From positions 62,001 through 126,000 of the forward strand of contig NZ_JASITE010000011.1 of the NCBI RefSeq assembly GCF_030767025.1: 64,000 nt of DNA, given 5' to 3'. The stretch comes from Nocardia sp. CC227C. Lineage in GTDB: Bacteria > Actinomycetota > Actinomycetes > Mycobacteriales > Mycobacteriaceae. The position numbers and the translations under genes were made by a program. The notes under the pieces are model-generated. The model ran no database searches and was not told the DNA's origin. It saw only the letters and a list, made by a program, of their open reading frames with translations. Shown here piece by piece: positions 35,620 to 43,735 of this stretch; positions within the stretch are counted from its first letter, which is position 1; every line of letters begins with the position of its first letter.

Positions 35620-36812
35620 TCGGCGGTGTCCACCAGCGGCGCACCGGACTCCAGGTGCGGGCGCAGCACATTGTCGAACATGTTCAGCGCGCTGCCGATG
35701 GCCATGTGCATGTCCAGGTACTGGTAGGTGCCCAGGCGGCCGCCGAAGAGCACCTTGGCCGCGGCGGTCTCGGCCTTGGCGCGCTCGCGGTAGGCCAGCA
35801 GTTTGGCGCGGTCGTCCGGGGTGTTGATGGGGTAGTACGGTTCGTCGCCGGTCTGCGCGAAGCGCGAGTACTCGCGCATGATGACCGTCTTGTCGGCCGG
35901 GTAGTCGCGCTCGGGGTGGAAGTGGCGCGGCTCGATGATGCGGGTGTAGGGCACGTCCGCGTCGTTGTAGTTCATCACCGAGGTGCCCTGGAAGTCACCG
36001 GTGTCCAGGTGCTCGGTCTCGAAATCGATGGTGCGCCAGCCCAGTTCGCCTTCGGCGTAGTCGAAGTAGCGGTCCAGCGGGCCGGTGTAGACGACGGGGG
36101 CGTCCGGATTCCGGTCGCGGATCTCGTCGCGCACCTCGAACCAGTCGGTGTCCACGCGCACCTCGATGAGGTCGGATTCGGCCATCTTGGCCAGCCACGC
36201 GGTGTAGCCGTCCTTGGGCAGGCCCTCGTAGGTGTCGTTGAAGTAGCGGTTGTCGAAGGTGTAGCGCACCGGCAGGCGGGTGATATTGCCCGCGGGCAGT
36301 TCCTTGGGGTCGGTCTGCCACTGCTTGGCGGTGTAGTCGCGGATGAATGCCTCGTAGAGCGGGCGGCCGATCAGGGAGATGGCCTTTTCCTCGAGGTTGG
36401 CCGCGTCCTTGGTGTCGATTTCGGCGGACTGCTCGGCAATGAGCTTGCGTGCCTCGTCCGGGGTGAAATAGCGGCCGAAGAACTGCGACAGCAGGCCGAG
36501 GCCCATGGGGAATTGGTACGCCTGGCCTTTGTGCATGGCGAAGACGCGGTGCTGGTACCCGGTGAACTCGGTGAACTGGTTCACGTAATCCCACACCCGC
36601 TTGTTGGAGGTGTGGAAGAGATGGGCGCCGTACTTGTGGATTTCGATGCCGGTTTCCGGGTCCGCCTCCGAGTACGCGTTGCCGCCGAGGTGGTAGCGGC
36701 GTTCGACCACCAGCACCCGCTTTCCCAGCAGGTTGGCGGTGCGTTCTGCGATGGTCAACCCGAAGAAGCCGGAGCCGACGACGATGAGATCGAAGGGGGA
36801 TGCGACGGTCAC
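35616..36812 (-). CDS. glf: UDP-galactopyranose mutase
   Basis: This 398-aa flavoenzyme interconverts UDP-galactopyranose and UDP-galactofuranose, the galactan donor. The N-terminal FAD-binding motif GSGFFGLTIAER is followed by RRYHLGGNAYSEAD and the HKYGAHLFHTSN active-site segment, all typical of Glf. The start is a GTG (MTVASPFDLIVVGSG). It is the first gene of the glf-glfT2-PAP2-ubiA-aftB unit, in which every junction overlaps. A strong terminator hairpin lies about 100 bp upstream and separates it from the small secreted protein gene, so the operon promoter should be within 36813-36910. Confidence 0.96.
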   Translation of the reverse strand: MTVASPFDLIVVGSGFFGLTIAERTANLLGKRVLVVERRYHLGGNAYSEADPETGIEIHKYGAHLFHTSNKRVWDYVNQFTEFTGYQHRVFAMHKGQAYQFPMGLGLLSQFFGRYFTPDEARKLIAEQSAEIDTKDAANLEEKAISLIGRPLYEAFIRDYTAKQWQTDPKELPAGNITRLPVRYTFDNRYFNDTYEGLPKDGYTAWLAKMAESDLIEVRVDTDWFEVRDEIRDRNPDAPVVYTGPLDRYFDYAEGELGWRTIDFETEHLDTGDFQGTSVMNYNDADVPYTRIIEPRHFHPERDYPADKTVIMREYSRFAQTGDEPYYPINTPDDRAKLLAYRERAKAETAAAKVLFGGRLGTYQYLDMHMAIGSALNMFDNVLRPHLESGAPLVDTAE

Positions 36813-36910
36813 GGGAGCCCAGCGTATCGGAAGTCCGCGCGGTAGCTGGGTGGAGCCGAGTACTCCGTTCCGCGCTAGGCCGGACGGGGCCGGTGAACAG
36901 GCGGAAAGAT

Positions 36911-36952
36911 GACAGGCGGGTGGCGCTCCACCCGGAGCGCCACCCGCCTGTC
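36911..36952 (-). terminator. Very strong terminator hairpin upstream of glf
   Basis: Perfect 19-bp arms GACAGGCGGGTGGCGCTCC (36911-36929) and GGAGCGCCACCCGCCTGTC (36934-36952) with an ACCC loop lie 22 bp after the stop of the 65-aa secreted protein gene. This is the strongest hairpin seen in the window. Confidence 0.85.
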
Positions 36953-36974
36953 GTCCTGCCCGGTACCGGCCGAA

Positions 36975-37172
36975 TTACTCGTCGCCGCCGCCACCGGGGG
37001 TGCTTCCGGCACTGCCGGTGATCAGCGCGGTGAGCACTTCGGTGAGCTGCGACGCGGAACCGGTGCCACCGGCGCCGCCGTCGCCCTCATCCGCGGTCGC
37101 CAGACCCGCACCCGCGATCATGATTCCAGCGGCCGCGAAAGCGGCGAAACCGGCGGCAGCAAACTTCTTCAT
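36975..37172 (-). CDS. Small secreted protein, 65 aa, unknown function
   Basis: The product starts at ATG (MKKFAAAGFAAFAAAG), with AAGGGG 7 nt upstream. A classic signal peptide is cleaved near LATA-DEG (about residue 30). The mature peptide is only about 35 residues: acidic and Gly-rich at its start, a short amphipathic stretch SQLTEVLTALITGS, then a Gly-rich end with no Cys. The strong ribosome site and the very strong terminator suggest a real, possibly highly expressed gene. It occupies the region beside glf where M. tuberculosis has the secreted protein Erp (Rv3810), but no sequence similarity can be claimed. Confidence 0.75.
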   Translation of the reverse strand: MKKFAAAGFAAFAAAGIMIAGAGLATADEGDGGAGGTGSASQLTEVLTALITGSAGSTPGGGGDE

Positions 37173-37459
37173 ATAAATTCCCCTTGGGATGCGTTCTCCC
37201 ACCGCGCGGGGAGAACTCCGGCCCCCCGCCAGGTGATCGGAGTCGTGATCGATTCCGATGACGAAACTGATATCACATTCCGATGATGCGGCACCATCCG
37301 CGATTCCACTCGACGCTACGAAAGGGTTGCCATCGCATTGCAGCATTTCGGTCGACTGCCCAAGACTTCGGGGGCTTGTTTCGACGAACCTACCGGGCGA
37401 CCAGCCCGCAGCACCTCGGTGCAGAGTGCGGAATGAAAGCTCCGCTATTCCTTGGCAAT

Positions 37460-37984
37460 TCACATTTTCATTGCCGGGAGGCACGGGACACGCTGTTCGC
37501 GAAGCCAGTGGCCGGTGCTGGCCCAGGCGGTGAGGACCACGGTGGTGAGCGGGAACAGGACGCCGATGGCGCCGAGGGTGTGGCCCGCCAGCATGACCGC
37601 CAGCCAGGGCAGCAGGGCGATGGTCGCAATGGCGATGATGGTGTAGCGGCCCGCCGTGAGGCGGCTGAACAGCAGCACCGTCCCGGTGATCAAACCTATT
37701 GCCACCAGCAGGGATACCGGACAGATCAGCAGGGCGGCGGCCAGCATCGCATCGTCTGGTCTGCCCGGTGCGGCCTGCGCGGCGGGTTCCGGGTCGGGAG
37801 GCACCAGGTCCGTGCCCGCCAGCAGGACGAATCCGGCGGCCAGCGCCAGCAGGCCGTGCGCCAGACCGCCCAGCGCCGCGAGCACGCCACCGGTGATACC
37901 GGTGAAGGGGTTCGCTCGCGGCGGCGCATGCGTCGGGGCCGGAATCGGCCGCGCTGTGTACGCGTGCGGACTGGACGGATGCAC
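37460..37984 (-). CDS. Small integral membrane protein, unknown function
   Basis: The 174-aa product starts at GTG with a Pro-rich cytoplasmic N-terminus (about 1-25), then four hydrophobic segments (about 33-60, 82-108, 112-135 and 138-160) and a short tail. No enzymatic motif is visible. GGAGGGG lies about 12-18 nt upstream of the GTG. Similar four-helix proteins with proline-rich N-termini are common and unassigned in Nocardia-type genomes. Nothing links it functionally to its neighbours. Confidence 0.65.
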   Translation of the reverse strand: MHPSSPHAYTARPIPAPTHAPPRANPFTGITGGVLAALGGLAHGLLALAAGFVLLAGTDLVPPDPEPAAQAAPGRPDDAMLAAALLICPVSLLVAIGLITGTVLLFSRLTAGRYTIIAIATIALLPWLAVMLAGHTLGAIGVLFPLTTVVLTAWASTGHWLREQRVPCLPAMKM

Positions 37985-38061
37985 CTACCTGATCCCCTCC
38001 CGTGGATTGTTGCGCGCACTCTACCTGCGGCCGCCCTCGGGAGGCGATCGTGTTTCCGCCG

Positions 38062-38823
38062 TTACAGCCGGGCGTCAGCGTAGGCCTTCATGGCGTCACG
38101 CACATAGGCCGCGGTGCCCGCGCCGTGCTTGTCGTAGTTCACGGCGAAACGCGGGTCGGCCACGTACATCTCACCGAGGCCGACGAACGCCTCCGCCTCG
38201 GGGCGGCGGCCCTGCCAGCCCACGGCCACCCACTCGTAGTGTCGCTGGGTGATGGCCTGGACCTCCTCGCTGTCGACCGGCAGCCCGGCCGCGTGGGCCC
38301 GGCCGTAGTCGGCGGCGATATCGAGCTGGGTCTGCTGGAACGCCCGCTTGTCGGCCTCGCTCAGACCCCGCCACCAGCGGTCGCCGCGCTCGTAGGCCTC
38401 CCGGCCCCACTTCTCGATGACCTCGCCCTTGTACCGCGTGTGGTCGAAGCCGTCGAATACTTCGTCTGCCATGAGTTGCTCACCTGCTTCCGTTTTGCGC
38501 AATGTTGTTCGCACCGAAGCGATTTGACGCGCGATCCGGTCCTGCTCCTGCCGGAGCAGATCCAGATGCGTGCGCAGTGCGGTGCTCGTATCCTGTTCTC
38601 CCGCGAGGACTTCGGCGATGACCGGCAGGCCGAGGCCGAGTTCGCGCAGCAGCAGGATGCGTTGCAGTCGCACCAGGGAGCCCTGGTCGTAATAGCGGTA
38701 ACCGTTGGCGCCCACCCGGCTCGGCGGCAGCAGGCCGAGCTGGCCGTAGTGCCGCAGGGTCCGGCTGGTGGTCCCGGCCGCCTTGGCCAGGTCCTGGATG
38801 GACCATTCGGTTGTCGCCGTCAC
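38062..38823 (-). CDS. MerR-family regulator with TipAS effector domain
   Basis: The 253-aa product starts at GTG. The N-terminal MerR winged helix is WSIQDLAKAAGTTSRTLRHYGQLGLLPPSRVGANGYRYYD, followed by a dimerising coiled coil (about 80-112). The C-terminal TipAS-type domain (FDHTRYKGEVIEKWG..., about 125-250) binds multidrug-like ligands in TipAL and relatives. A near-ideal MerR-type promoter with an operator in its long spacer lies just upstream (38859-38888), so autoregulation is likely. The adjacent divergent gene is the secreted protease at 38967, whose upstream region contains the same operator. Confidence 0.9.
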   Translation of the reverse strand: MTATTEWSIQDLAKAAGTTSRTLRHYGQLGLLPPSRVGANGYRYYDQGSLVRLQRILLLRELGLGLPVIAEVLAGEQDTSTALRTHLDLLRQEQDRIARQIASVRTTLRKTEAGEQLMADEVFDGFDHTRYKGEVIEKWGREAYERGDRWWRGLSEADKRAFQQTQLDIAADYGRAHAAGLPVDSEEVQAITQRHYEWVAVGWQGRRPEAEAFVGLGEMYVADPRFAVNYDKHGAGTAAYVRDAMKAYADARL

Positions 38824-38858
38824 GTCCTTTCCCCTTCGTTTCGCATCGACGGAATCCA

Positions 38859-38888
38859 GGATGCAAGTTGACGCTACGTCAAGGTCAA
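38859..38888 (-). promoter_or_regulatory. MerR-type autoregulatory promoter/operator
   Basis: On the minus strand a -35 TTGACC (38883-38888) is followed by a 19-bp spacer and a -10-like CATCCT (38859-38864). The spacer contains the perfect palindrome TTGACG-CTA-CGTCAA (38868-38882). An operator inside an over-long 19-bp spacer is the hallmark of MerR-activated promoters. It lies 36 bp before the MerR gene start. Confidence 0.75.
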
Positions 38889-38966
38889 GCCTTTACAGTA
38901 TGCTCCTGACCACGATCTTTTGGCACTATCTGCTCCACCAGGTTCTTGGGGGGAAGGGAAAACTTC

Positions 38967-39701
38967 ATGATTGCGATCGGCCGTGCCCGGATGCTTCGCT
39001 GGGCGGTCGTGGCGGCGCTGGCGCTGGGGGGCTCGGTGCTCACCGCCGGTGCCGCGCAGGCGGTGCCCGCGGCGGTCCTGGGCGGTGGTTCCGGGATCTA
39101 TGTCGAGCAGCTCGACGATCCCGACAGCGTCGGCGAATGCACGCTCACCGCCATCGGATTCGACCGGGACGACCGCCTGGTCGGCCTGACCGCCGGGCAC
39201 TGCGGCGAGGTCGGGGCGCGCATCGCCGCCGAGTACTCCCTCGACAGCGGCACCATCGGCGTGATCGCGGAGAAGAGCGCGGGCAACGACTGGGCGGTCA
39301 TCGCCTTCGACCCCGACCGGGTGGCGCCCACCCGGCAGGTGGCGCAGACGGTGATCAACGGCGTCGGCGCGCCGCCGAACATCGGGGACAACGTCTGCAA
39401 GAACGGGCGCACCACCGGCTTCACCTGCGGTGTGGTGTGGGAGACCAAACCGGGGTACTTCCGCAGCCAGGTGTGCGCCGACCAGGGCGACTCCGGCGGT
39501 CCGGTGCTGCTGGGTGATCAGCTGGTCGGCATGATCGTGGCCGGTTCGGAAGTCCAGATCGGGCCGCTGTCCATCGATCCCGGCGCTTGCGCGGGCGCCG
39601 GTGACTTCATTCACCGCCCGGAGGTGTCCACCAATATCACCCTGGTGCTGGCGGATATCGATCACCGTGGCGGTGTCGGAGCCGGATTCCGCGTGTTCTG
39701 A
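38967..39701 (+). CDS. Secreted chymotrypsin-like (S1) serine protease
   Basis: The 244-aa product starts at the ATG opening MIAIGRARMLRWAVV, with GGGGGAAGGG upstream; earlier in-frame codons lack this. The signal peptide is cleaved near AQA (about 32). The catalytic triad is His78 (TAGHC), Asp108 (GNDWAVIAF) and Ser176 (GDSGGPV). Cys58/Cys79 and Cys144/Cys154/Cys170 provide disulfides. The protein is short and lacks a pro-domain like that of alpha-lytic protease. Similar secreted trypsin-like proteins are common in Nocardia and Mycobacterium. It is transcribed away from the MerR gene and ends in a perfect terminator. Confidence 0.9.
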   Translation: MIAIGRARMLRWAVVAALALGGSVLTAGAAQAVPAAVLGGGSGIYVEQLDDPDSVGECTLTAIGFDRDDRLVGLTAGHCGEVGARIAAEYSLDSGTIGVIAEKSAGNDWAVIAFDPDRVAPTRQVAQTVINGVGAPPNIGDNVCKNGRTTGFTCGVVWETKPGYFRSQVCADQGDSGGPVLLGDQLVGMIVAGSEVQIGPLSIDPGACAGAGDFIHRPEVSTNITLVLADIDHRGGVGAGFRVF

Positions 39702-39718
39702 TCGGACCGTGCCTACAC

Positions 39719-39747
39719 GAGCGCCCCTCCGGACCGGAGGGGCGCTC
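39719..39747. terminator. Bidirectional terminator hairpin
   Basis: Perfect 14-bp arms GAGCGCCCCTCCGG (39719-39732) and CCGGAGGGGCGCTC (39734-39747) lie between the convergent protease (+) and NAD(P)-binding protein (-) genes. The hairpin loop must open a few central pairs. Its place between convergent stops supports use in both directions. Confidence 0.8.
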
Positions 39748-39791
39748 TGCTCGTTTCGGCGCTCGGTTCGCTTCGCCCCGGGCGTCCTCGC

Positions 39792-40430
39792 TCAGTACCC
39801 GGCGGTGAATCGGGTCCGTGAGTGCCGCGGCCGCTCGGCCTCGTCGAGCAGGACCACCGCCAGATCCTCCATGGAGATGCTGGAGTCGCCCGCGGCGTCG
39901 ACGAGGAGTTCGTCGCGGCCCAGGCGGAATCGGCCGGTGCGCACACCGGGTTCCAGCAGGGCCGACGGGCTGAGGTAGGTCCAGTCGACGGAGCCGTCCG
40001 CCGCCCGGAACACCTCCAGCTGCCGGTCGCAGGCGGTGGCGATCGGTTGCAGTTCGGCGGGGAAGTCCGGCTGCTCGCGCAGTGTCTTCCCGGTGCCCGC
40101 GACGGTGAGGCTGCCCGCGCCGCCCACCACCAGCAGCCGAATCCCGGTGCCGGTCAAGCCCTTCAGCAGGGCCGTCGCGACCTCGGCGAGTTCGTGCTCG
40201 CGACCGGGCACCGGCCGCGTCGCGCTGATCACCAGGTCGCTGCCGACGCTGGCGGCCGCGATCTGTTCCGGGTCGGAAGCATCCCCGGCCCGCCGCTCGA
40301 CGCCCGCCGGGAGTCCTTGCAACCGTTCGGGATTGCGAGATACCGCACGTACGCCGTGGCCGCGCCCGAGCGCCTCGGTGACGACGCGGCTGCCGACGCC
40401 GCCCGCTGCTCCGAATACCGTGATGTGCAT
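39792..40430 (-). CDS. NAD(P)-binding atypical SDR / NmrA-like protein
   Basis: The 212-aa product starts at the ATG of MHITVFGAAGGVGSRVV, which carries the Rossmann GxxGxxG nucleotide-binding motif at the very N-terminus. The segment ISATRPVPGREHELAEVATALLKGL and LLVVGGAGSL follow, then DWTYLSPSALLEPG, typical of the short atypical SDR group that includes NAD(P)H-binding reductases and stress-linked proteins. The Tyr-x-x-x-Lys catalytic pair of classical SDRs is not visible, so enzymatic activity is uncertain. There is no clear operon partner. Confidence 0.85.
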   Translation of the reverse strand: MHITVFGAAGGVGSRVVTEALGRGHGVRAVSRNPERLQGLPAGVERRAGDASDPEQIAAASVGSDLVISATRPVPGREHELAEVATALLKGLTGTGIRLLVVGGAGSLTVAGTGKTLREQPDFPAELQPIATACDRQLEVFRAADGSVDWTYLSPSALLEPGVRTGRFRLGRDELLVDAAGDSSISMEDLAVVLLDEAERPRHSRTRFTAGY

Positions 40431-40693
40431 AGCTGTCGAACCTTTCGGAATTGGTTGGGATTGCGGGTTTCCCGCCCGGTGTGCGGGGGGGGACTTGCTA
40501 CAGGCCGCTCCGGCAGTGACCGGCGGAATCACGGCGGGGCCACCGGACGGTGGGATGCGCAGCCACCTGGTTACGTTCACCACTTCGAGCAGGCCGCGTC
40601 GGCAGCCCGGTGAGCGTCCGCCGGGTGAGATCCGCCGGACCAGGCGGTCGCCCGTTGGCGACCGAACCGGGTCGCCGGACCGGGGGGCGGAGG

Positions 40694-41632
40694 TCACGTG
40701 CGGGTGAGCATCCGCGAGGTGACCGCCGGTGCGGGTGTCTCCGCCCGCACCGCGGGCTTCGGCATGCCGCCGAGCTGACCGAGCAGGGTGCCGGTGAGGG
40801 CGATGACGATGCCGAGCACCTGGATCGGGCTGAGCGCCTCGCCGAGCGCGATCCAGCCGATGACGGCGGCCGATACCGGGCTGAGCAGGCCGAGCAGGGC
40901 GGCCGAGCTGGCGGGCATGCGGCTCAGGCCGCGGAACCAGAGGGCGTAGGCGGCGGCGGTGCCGAGCAGGCCGAGGTAGAGGTAGCCGGTGACGGCGCGC
41001 CCGTCCAGGGCGGGCGGAGCGCCCTCCACCAGCAGCGCCAGCGGCAGCAGCACCAGTCCGCCCGCGGTGAGCTGCCAGCCGGTGAGGGCGAGGGGGCCGA
41101 CGCCCTCGGGGCGGCCCCAGCGCTTGGTGAGCACGGTGCCCGCGCCCATGGACGCCGCACCCAGCAGTCCGGCGAGGACGCCGACGGTATCGAGGACCGC
41201 GGTGGCCTTCAGGACCACCAGTGCCACCCCGAACAGGCCGATCACTCCGGCGGAGATCTTTCGGGTCGTCGGCTTCTCACCGAGCAGCAGCACGGCGAGA
41301 CCGAGCGCGAACAGCGGCTGGGCCGAACCGAGCACGGCTGCCACGCCGCCGGGCAGGCGGTAGGCCGCCAGGAACAGCAGCGGGAAGAACGCGCCGATAT
41401 TCAGCAGGCCCAGAATCCCCGCGCGCCATACCCATTCGCCACGCGGCAGCAGTCGGGTGACGGCCAGCAGCAGCAGTCCGGCGGGCAGGGCGCGCATGAG
41501 CGCGGTGAACAGCGGACGGTCCGGCGGCAGGAATTCGGTGGTGATGATGTAGGTGGACCCCCACACCAGCGGGGCGAGGGCGGTCAGGGCGAGGGTGCCG
41601 GTGTAGGCGGCTCCGGCGCGGGTGGCGGTCAT
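40694..41632 (-). CDS. EamA/DMT-family exporter
   Basis: The 312-aa product starts at the ATG of MTATRAGAAYTGTLAL, with GGAG 7 nt upstream. It has about ten membrane helices in two EamA repeats. The first starts PLVWGSTYIITTEFLPP, with VAAVLGSAQPLFALGLAVLLLGEKPT; the second has MPASSAALLGLLSPVSAAVIGWIALGE. These are the paired signatures of drug/metabolite exporters. It is divergent from a MarR regulator gene, and the shared 104-bp spacer carries inverted repeats. Control of this exporter by that regulator is therefore likely. The substrate is unknown. Confidence 0.9.
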   Translation of the reverse strand: MTATRAGAAYTGTLALTALAPLVWGSTYIITTEFLPPDRPLFTALMRALPAGLLLLAVTRLLPRGEWVWRAGILGLLNIGAFFPLLFLAAYRLPGGVAAVLGSAQPLFALGLAVLLLGEKPTTRKISAGVIGLFGVALVVLKATAVLDTVGVLAGLLGAASMGAGTVLTKRWGRPEGVGPLALTGWQLTAGGLVLLPLALLVEGAPPALDGRAVTGYLYLGLLGTAAAYALWFRGLSRMPASSAALLGLLSPVSAAVIGWIALGEALSPIQVLGIVIALTGTLLGQLGGMPKPAVRAETPAPAVTSRMLTRT

Positions 41633-41649
41633 CTCTTCACTCCCCATTG

Positions 41650-41716
41650 ATAATCTCAACGTTGAAATAAAATCAGCTATGTACTTCAGCGTCAAGTATC
41701 TTCATGTTGAGATTAT
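41650..41716. promoter_or_regulatory. MarR-type operator region between exporter and regulator genes
   Basis: Arms ATAATCTCAAC (41650-41660) and GTTGAGATTAT (41706-41716) are perfect inverted copies 45 bp apart. The palindrome TCAACGTTGA (41655-41664) overlaps the left arm. The region is AT-rich and lies between the divergent starts at 41632 (-) and 41737 (+). Two sites 56 bp apart centre to centre (about five helical turns) would allow one regulator to repress both promoters. Confidence 0.7.
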
Positions 41717-41736
41717 TCCCCTCGAGAGGAGTGACG

Positions 41737-42237
41737 ATGGCCGACGCAGTCGACCAGATCCTGGCCGCATGGCGGGCGGCGCGCCCCGACGTGGACGCCT
41801 CCCCCATGGCCGTGGTCGGCCGGATCACCCGGCTGGCGCGCGTGTTCGACCGCGAACTCACCGACTTCTTCAAAGGTCACGGGCTCGAGCGGTGGGAGTT
41901 CGACGTGCTCGCCACCCTGCACCGCTCCGGCGGCGCGGAGGGGCTCACCGCGGGCGCGCTCAACCGCGCGGCCATGATCACCTCGGGTGCCATCACCAAC
42001 CGCATCGACCGGCTCGCGGCCAAGGACCTGGTGGTGCGCGTGCCCGATCCGGTCGACCGGCGCTCGGTCCGGGTGCGGCTCACCGACCGCGGCCGCGCCC
42101 TGGTCGACGAGGTGCTTCCGCTGCACGTCGCCAATGAGGAACGGCTGCTCGGCGGCCTGTCCGGTCAGGATCGCGACGAGCTGGCGACCCTGCTGCGTTC
42201 CCTCGCCGAATCGCTCGGCGACACCTCACTCACCTGA
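41737..42237 (+). CDS. MarR-family transcriptional regulator
   Basis: The 166-aa product starts at the ATG of MADAVDQILAAWRAAR, with GAGGAG 5-6 nt upstream. The winged helix-turn-helix is seen in LTAGALNRAAMITSGAITNRIDRLAAKDLVVRVPDPVDRRSVRVRLTDRG (recognition helix and wing), with dimerisation helices at both ends. The WEFDVLATLHRSG segment is typical of MarR proteins. It is divergent from the EamA exporter and probably represses both genes. Its 3' end overlaps the convergent SpoIID gene by 12 bp. Confidence 0.92.
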   Translation: MADAVDQILAAWRAARPDVDASPMAVVGRITRLARVFDRELTDFFKGHGLERWEFDVLATLHRSGGAEGLTAGALNRAAMITSGAITNRIDRLAAKDLVVRVPDPVDRRSVRVRLTDRGRALVDEVLPLHVANEERLLGGLSGQDRDELATLLRSLAESLGDTSLT

Positions 42238-43566
42238 GCCGTAGCCCAGCGGCACGGACTCGCCCGCCACCGTCGGACCCGGCACGTCGACGACCGTGGC
42301 GCGCGGCGCCGGATCGCTCGCCACGACCCCGCCTTCCGGAGCGGACGCTGCCGCGCCCGGTGCGGACGTGTCACCGCCCGACCCGGTGGTGGTGACCGGC
42401 GGCGGGGTCGGCGTGGACGCGGTGCTCGGGGCCATCGTGCCGCCGGGGGTGGGCTGCCGCACGGGATTGGTCGGCAGGGCATCCGGACCGGCCGCGGCGG
42501 GCGGCGCGGCCATGAGGTCGATGAGGTCGAGGACGACCTCCACCGCGTCGACGAGTTCGGGGCCGAGCCCCTCGCCGTCCGGTCCTTCCGTCGGCGGCAC
42601 CTCGGCGGGCAGCGGGGCCGGGGCCAGTTCGGCCGGGGTCGGTCCCACCTCGAGGGTCCGGATGTCGATGGCGGAGCCGCCATCGGGCGCGGCGGAATAC
42701 TCGCTGCGCAGGATGCGCCCGTCGCGCAGCAGCACCTGGCCGGTGGACGCGCGCACGGCCTCGGAGGTGCGCGCGTCCTCCTTGCCGGTGCCCGGGTACA
42801 TCTGGCAGTCGGTGGTGTCGCAGGTCTGCGCGTACGGGTAGCGCTGTTCGGCCAGCGCGTAGGAGCGGGCCGCGACGGCCTGGGCGCGCAGGGCCTCCGC
42901 GCCGCCGTGGTCGGCCCAGGCGGGCACCATTTCGGCGGGCACCACACCCTTCAGGTAGTCGTCCACGTCCACGTCGTTGACGGTGCGTGCGGACGCGCCC
43001 TCCAGGGCGACGCCGAGCGCGCCGCGATAGGCGCTGCCGCCGCAGAGGGTGAGATGTTCGGCGGCGGGCCGGTCGGGTCCGGCCGCGACCGGGTAGACCC
43101 ACGGATCGTCGGTGCTGCCCGTCCACAGCACCTCGCCGTCGCAGCCGCTGGTGACGACCACGTCGGCCCCGGTCGGCGTGGCGGTGAGATGGGCGGCCTG
43201 GCCCGCGACGACGCGGCGGCCCGCGACGAAGAAGCCGGAGTCGGACCGGACGTCGAGGGTGCTGTCGTCCTGGGCCATCAGGCGCACGCGGACATTGGTG
43301 GGTCCGATGGCGCCCAGCTCGGCGCCCGGATAGTAGTGGGCCAGAATGCGTTCGGCGCTCCAGCCGTCCCGGGCCTGGTTGTACGCGCCGTGCTGGCTGA
43401 GGCCGCGGCCGTGGCCGTACGGTCCGGCGGCCACCTGATTGCGCACCTCACCGTCGGGCCAGGCCCAGAGCATCAGGGCGGTGCCCCCGGCCAGTGCCGC
43501 GGCCACCGTGCACAGGCTGACCGTCCTCCATCGTCTACGTCGCTGTAGCAAGTAACCGTTCGGCAT
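42226..43566 (-). CDS. SpoIID/LytB-domain protein, membrane-anchored
   Basis: The 446-aa product has an N-terminal anchor or uncleaved signal (about 13-36), then GPYGHGRGLSQHGAYNQARDGWSAERILAHYYPGAELG. The SpoIID domain core (VDVDDYLKGVVPAEMVPAW..., EALRAQAVAARSYALAE, YPYAQTCDTTDCQMYPG, SEAVRASTGQVLLRDG, about 195-290) follows, and then a long Pro/Ala/Thr-rich tail (about 305-446). SpoIID enzymes are lytic transglycosylases acting on denuded glycan in spore formers; in non-sporulating actinobacteria the role is less clear. It is divergent from a PGRP amidase gene, so the two may cooperate in peptidoglycan remodelling. Confidence 0.85.
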   Translation of the reverse strand: MPNGYLLQRRRRWRTVSLCTVAAALAGGTALMLWAWPDGEVRNQVAAGPYGHGRGLSQHGAYNQARDGWSAERILAHYYPGAELGAIGPTNVRVRLMAQDDSTLDVRSDSGFFVAGRRVVAGQAAHLTATPTGADVVVTSGCDGEVLWTGSTDDPWVYPVAAGPDRPAAEHLTLCGGSAYRGALGVALEGASARTVNDVDVDDYLKGVVPAEMVPAWADHGGAEALRAQAVAARSYALAEQRYPYAQTCDTTDCQMYPGTGKEDARTSEAVRASTGQVLLRDGRILRSEYSAAPDGGSAIDIRTLEVGPTPAELAPAPLPAEVPPTEGPDGEGLGPELVDAVEVVLDLIDLMAAPPAAAGPDALPTNPVRQPTPGGTMAPSTASTPTPPPVTTTGSGGDTSAPGAAASAPEGGVVASDPAPRATVVDVPGPTVAGESVPLGYGSGE

Positions 43567-43735
43567 GTCATACCCGCTCTTCCGTGTCGCGAGGCTACAT
43601 TCGAGCTACTTGGTAATCCTCAACTACAGATTTAGGGCTTGTGACAGATGGGACTAGTGTGATCGTTGATTTGTCAGGAATCAACCCCCGACACCGGGTG
43701 ACGATCAACGGTTCTACCTGGAATGGGAGATGCTC

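Noticed and set aside
37454..37475. Hairpin GGCAAT...ATTGCC near the end of the small membrane protein gene
   Set aside because: Only 6-bp arms with a 10-nt loop overlapping the stop codon; too weak to call a terminator.
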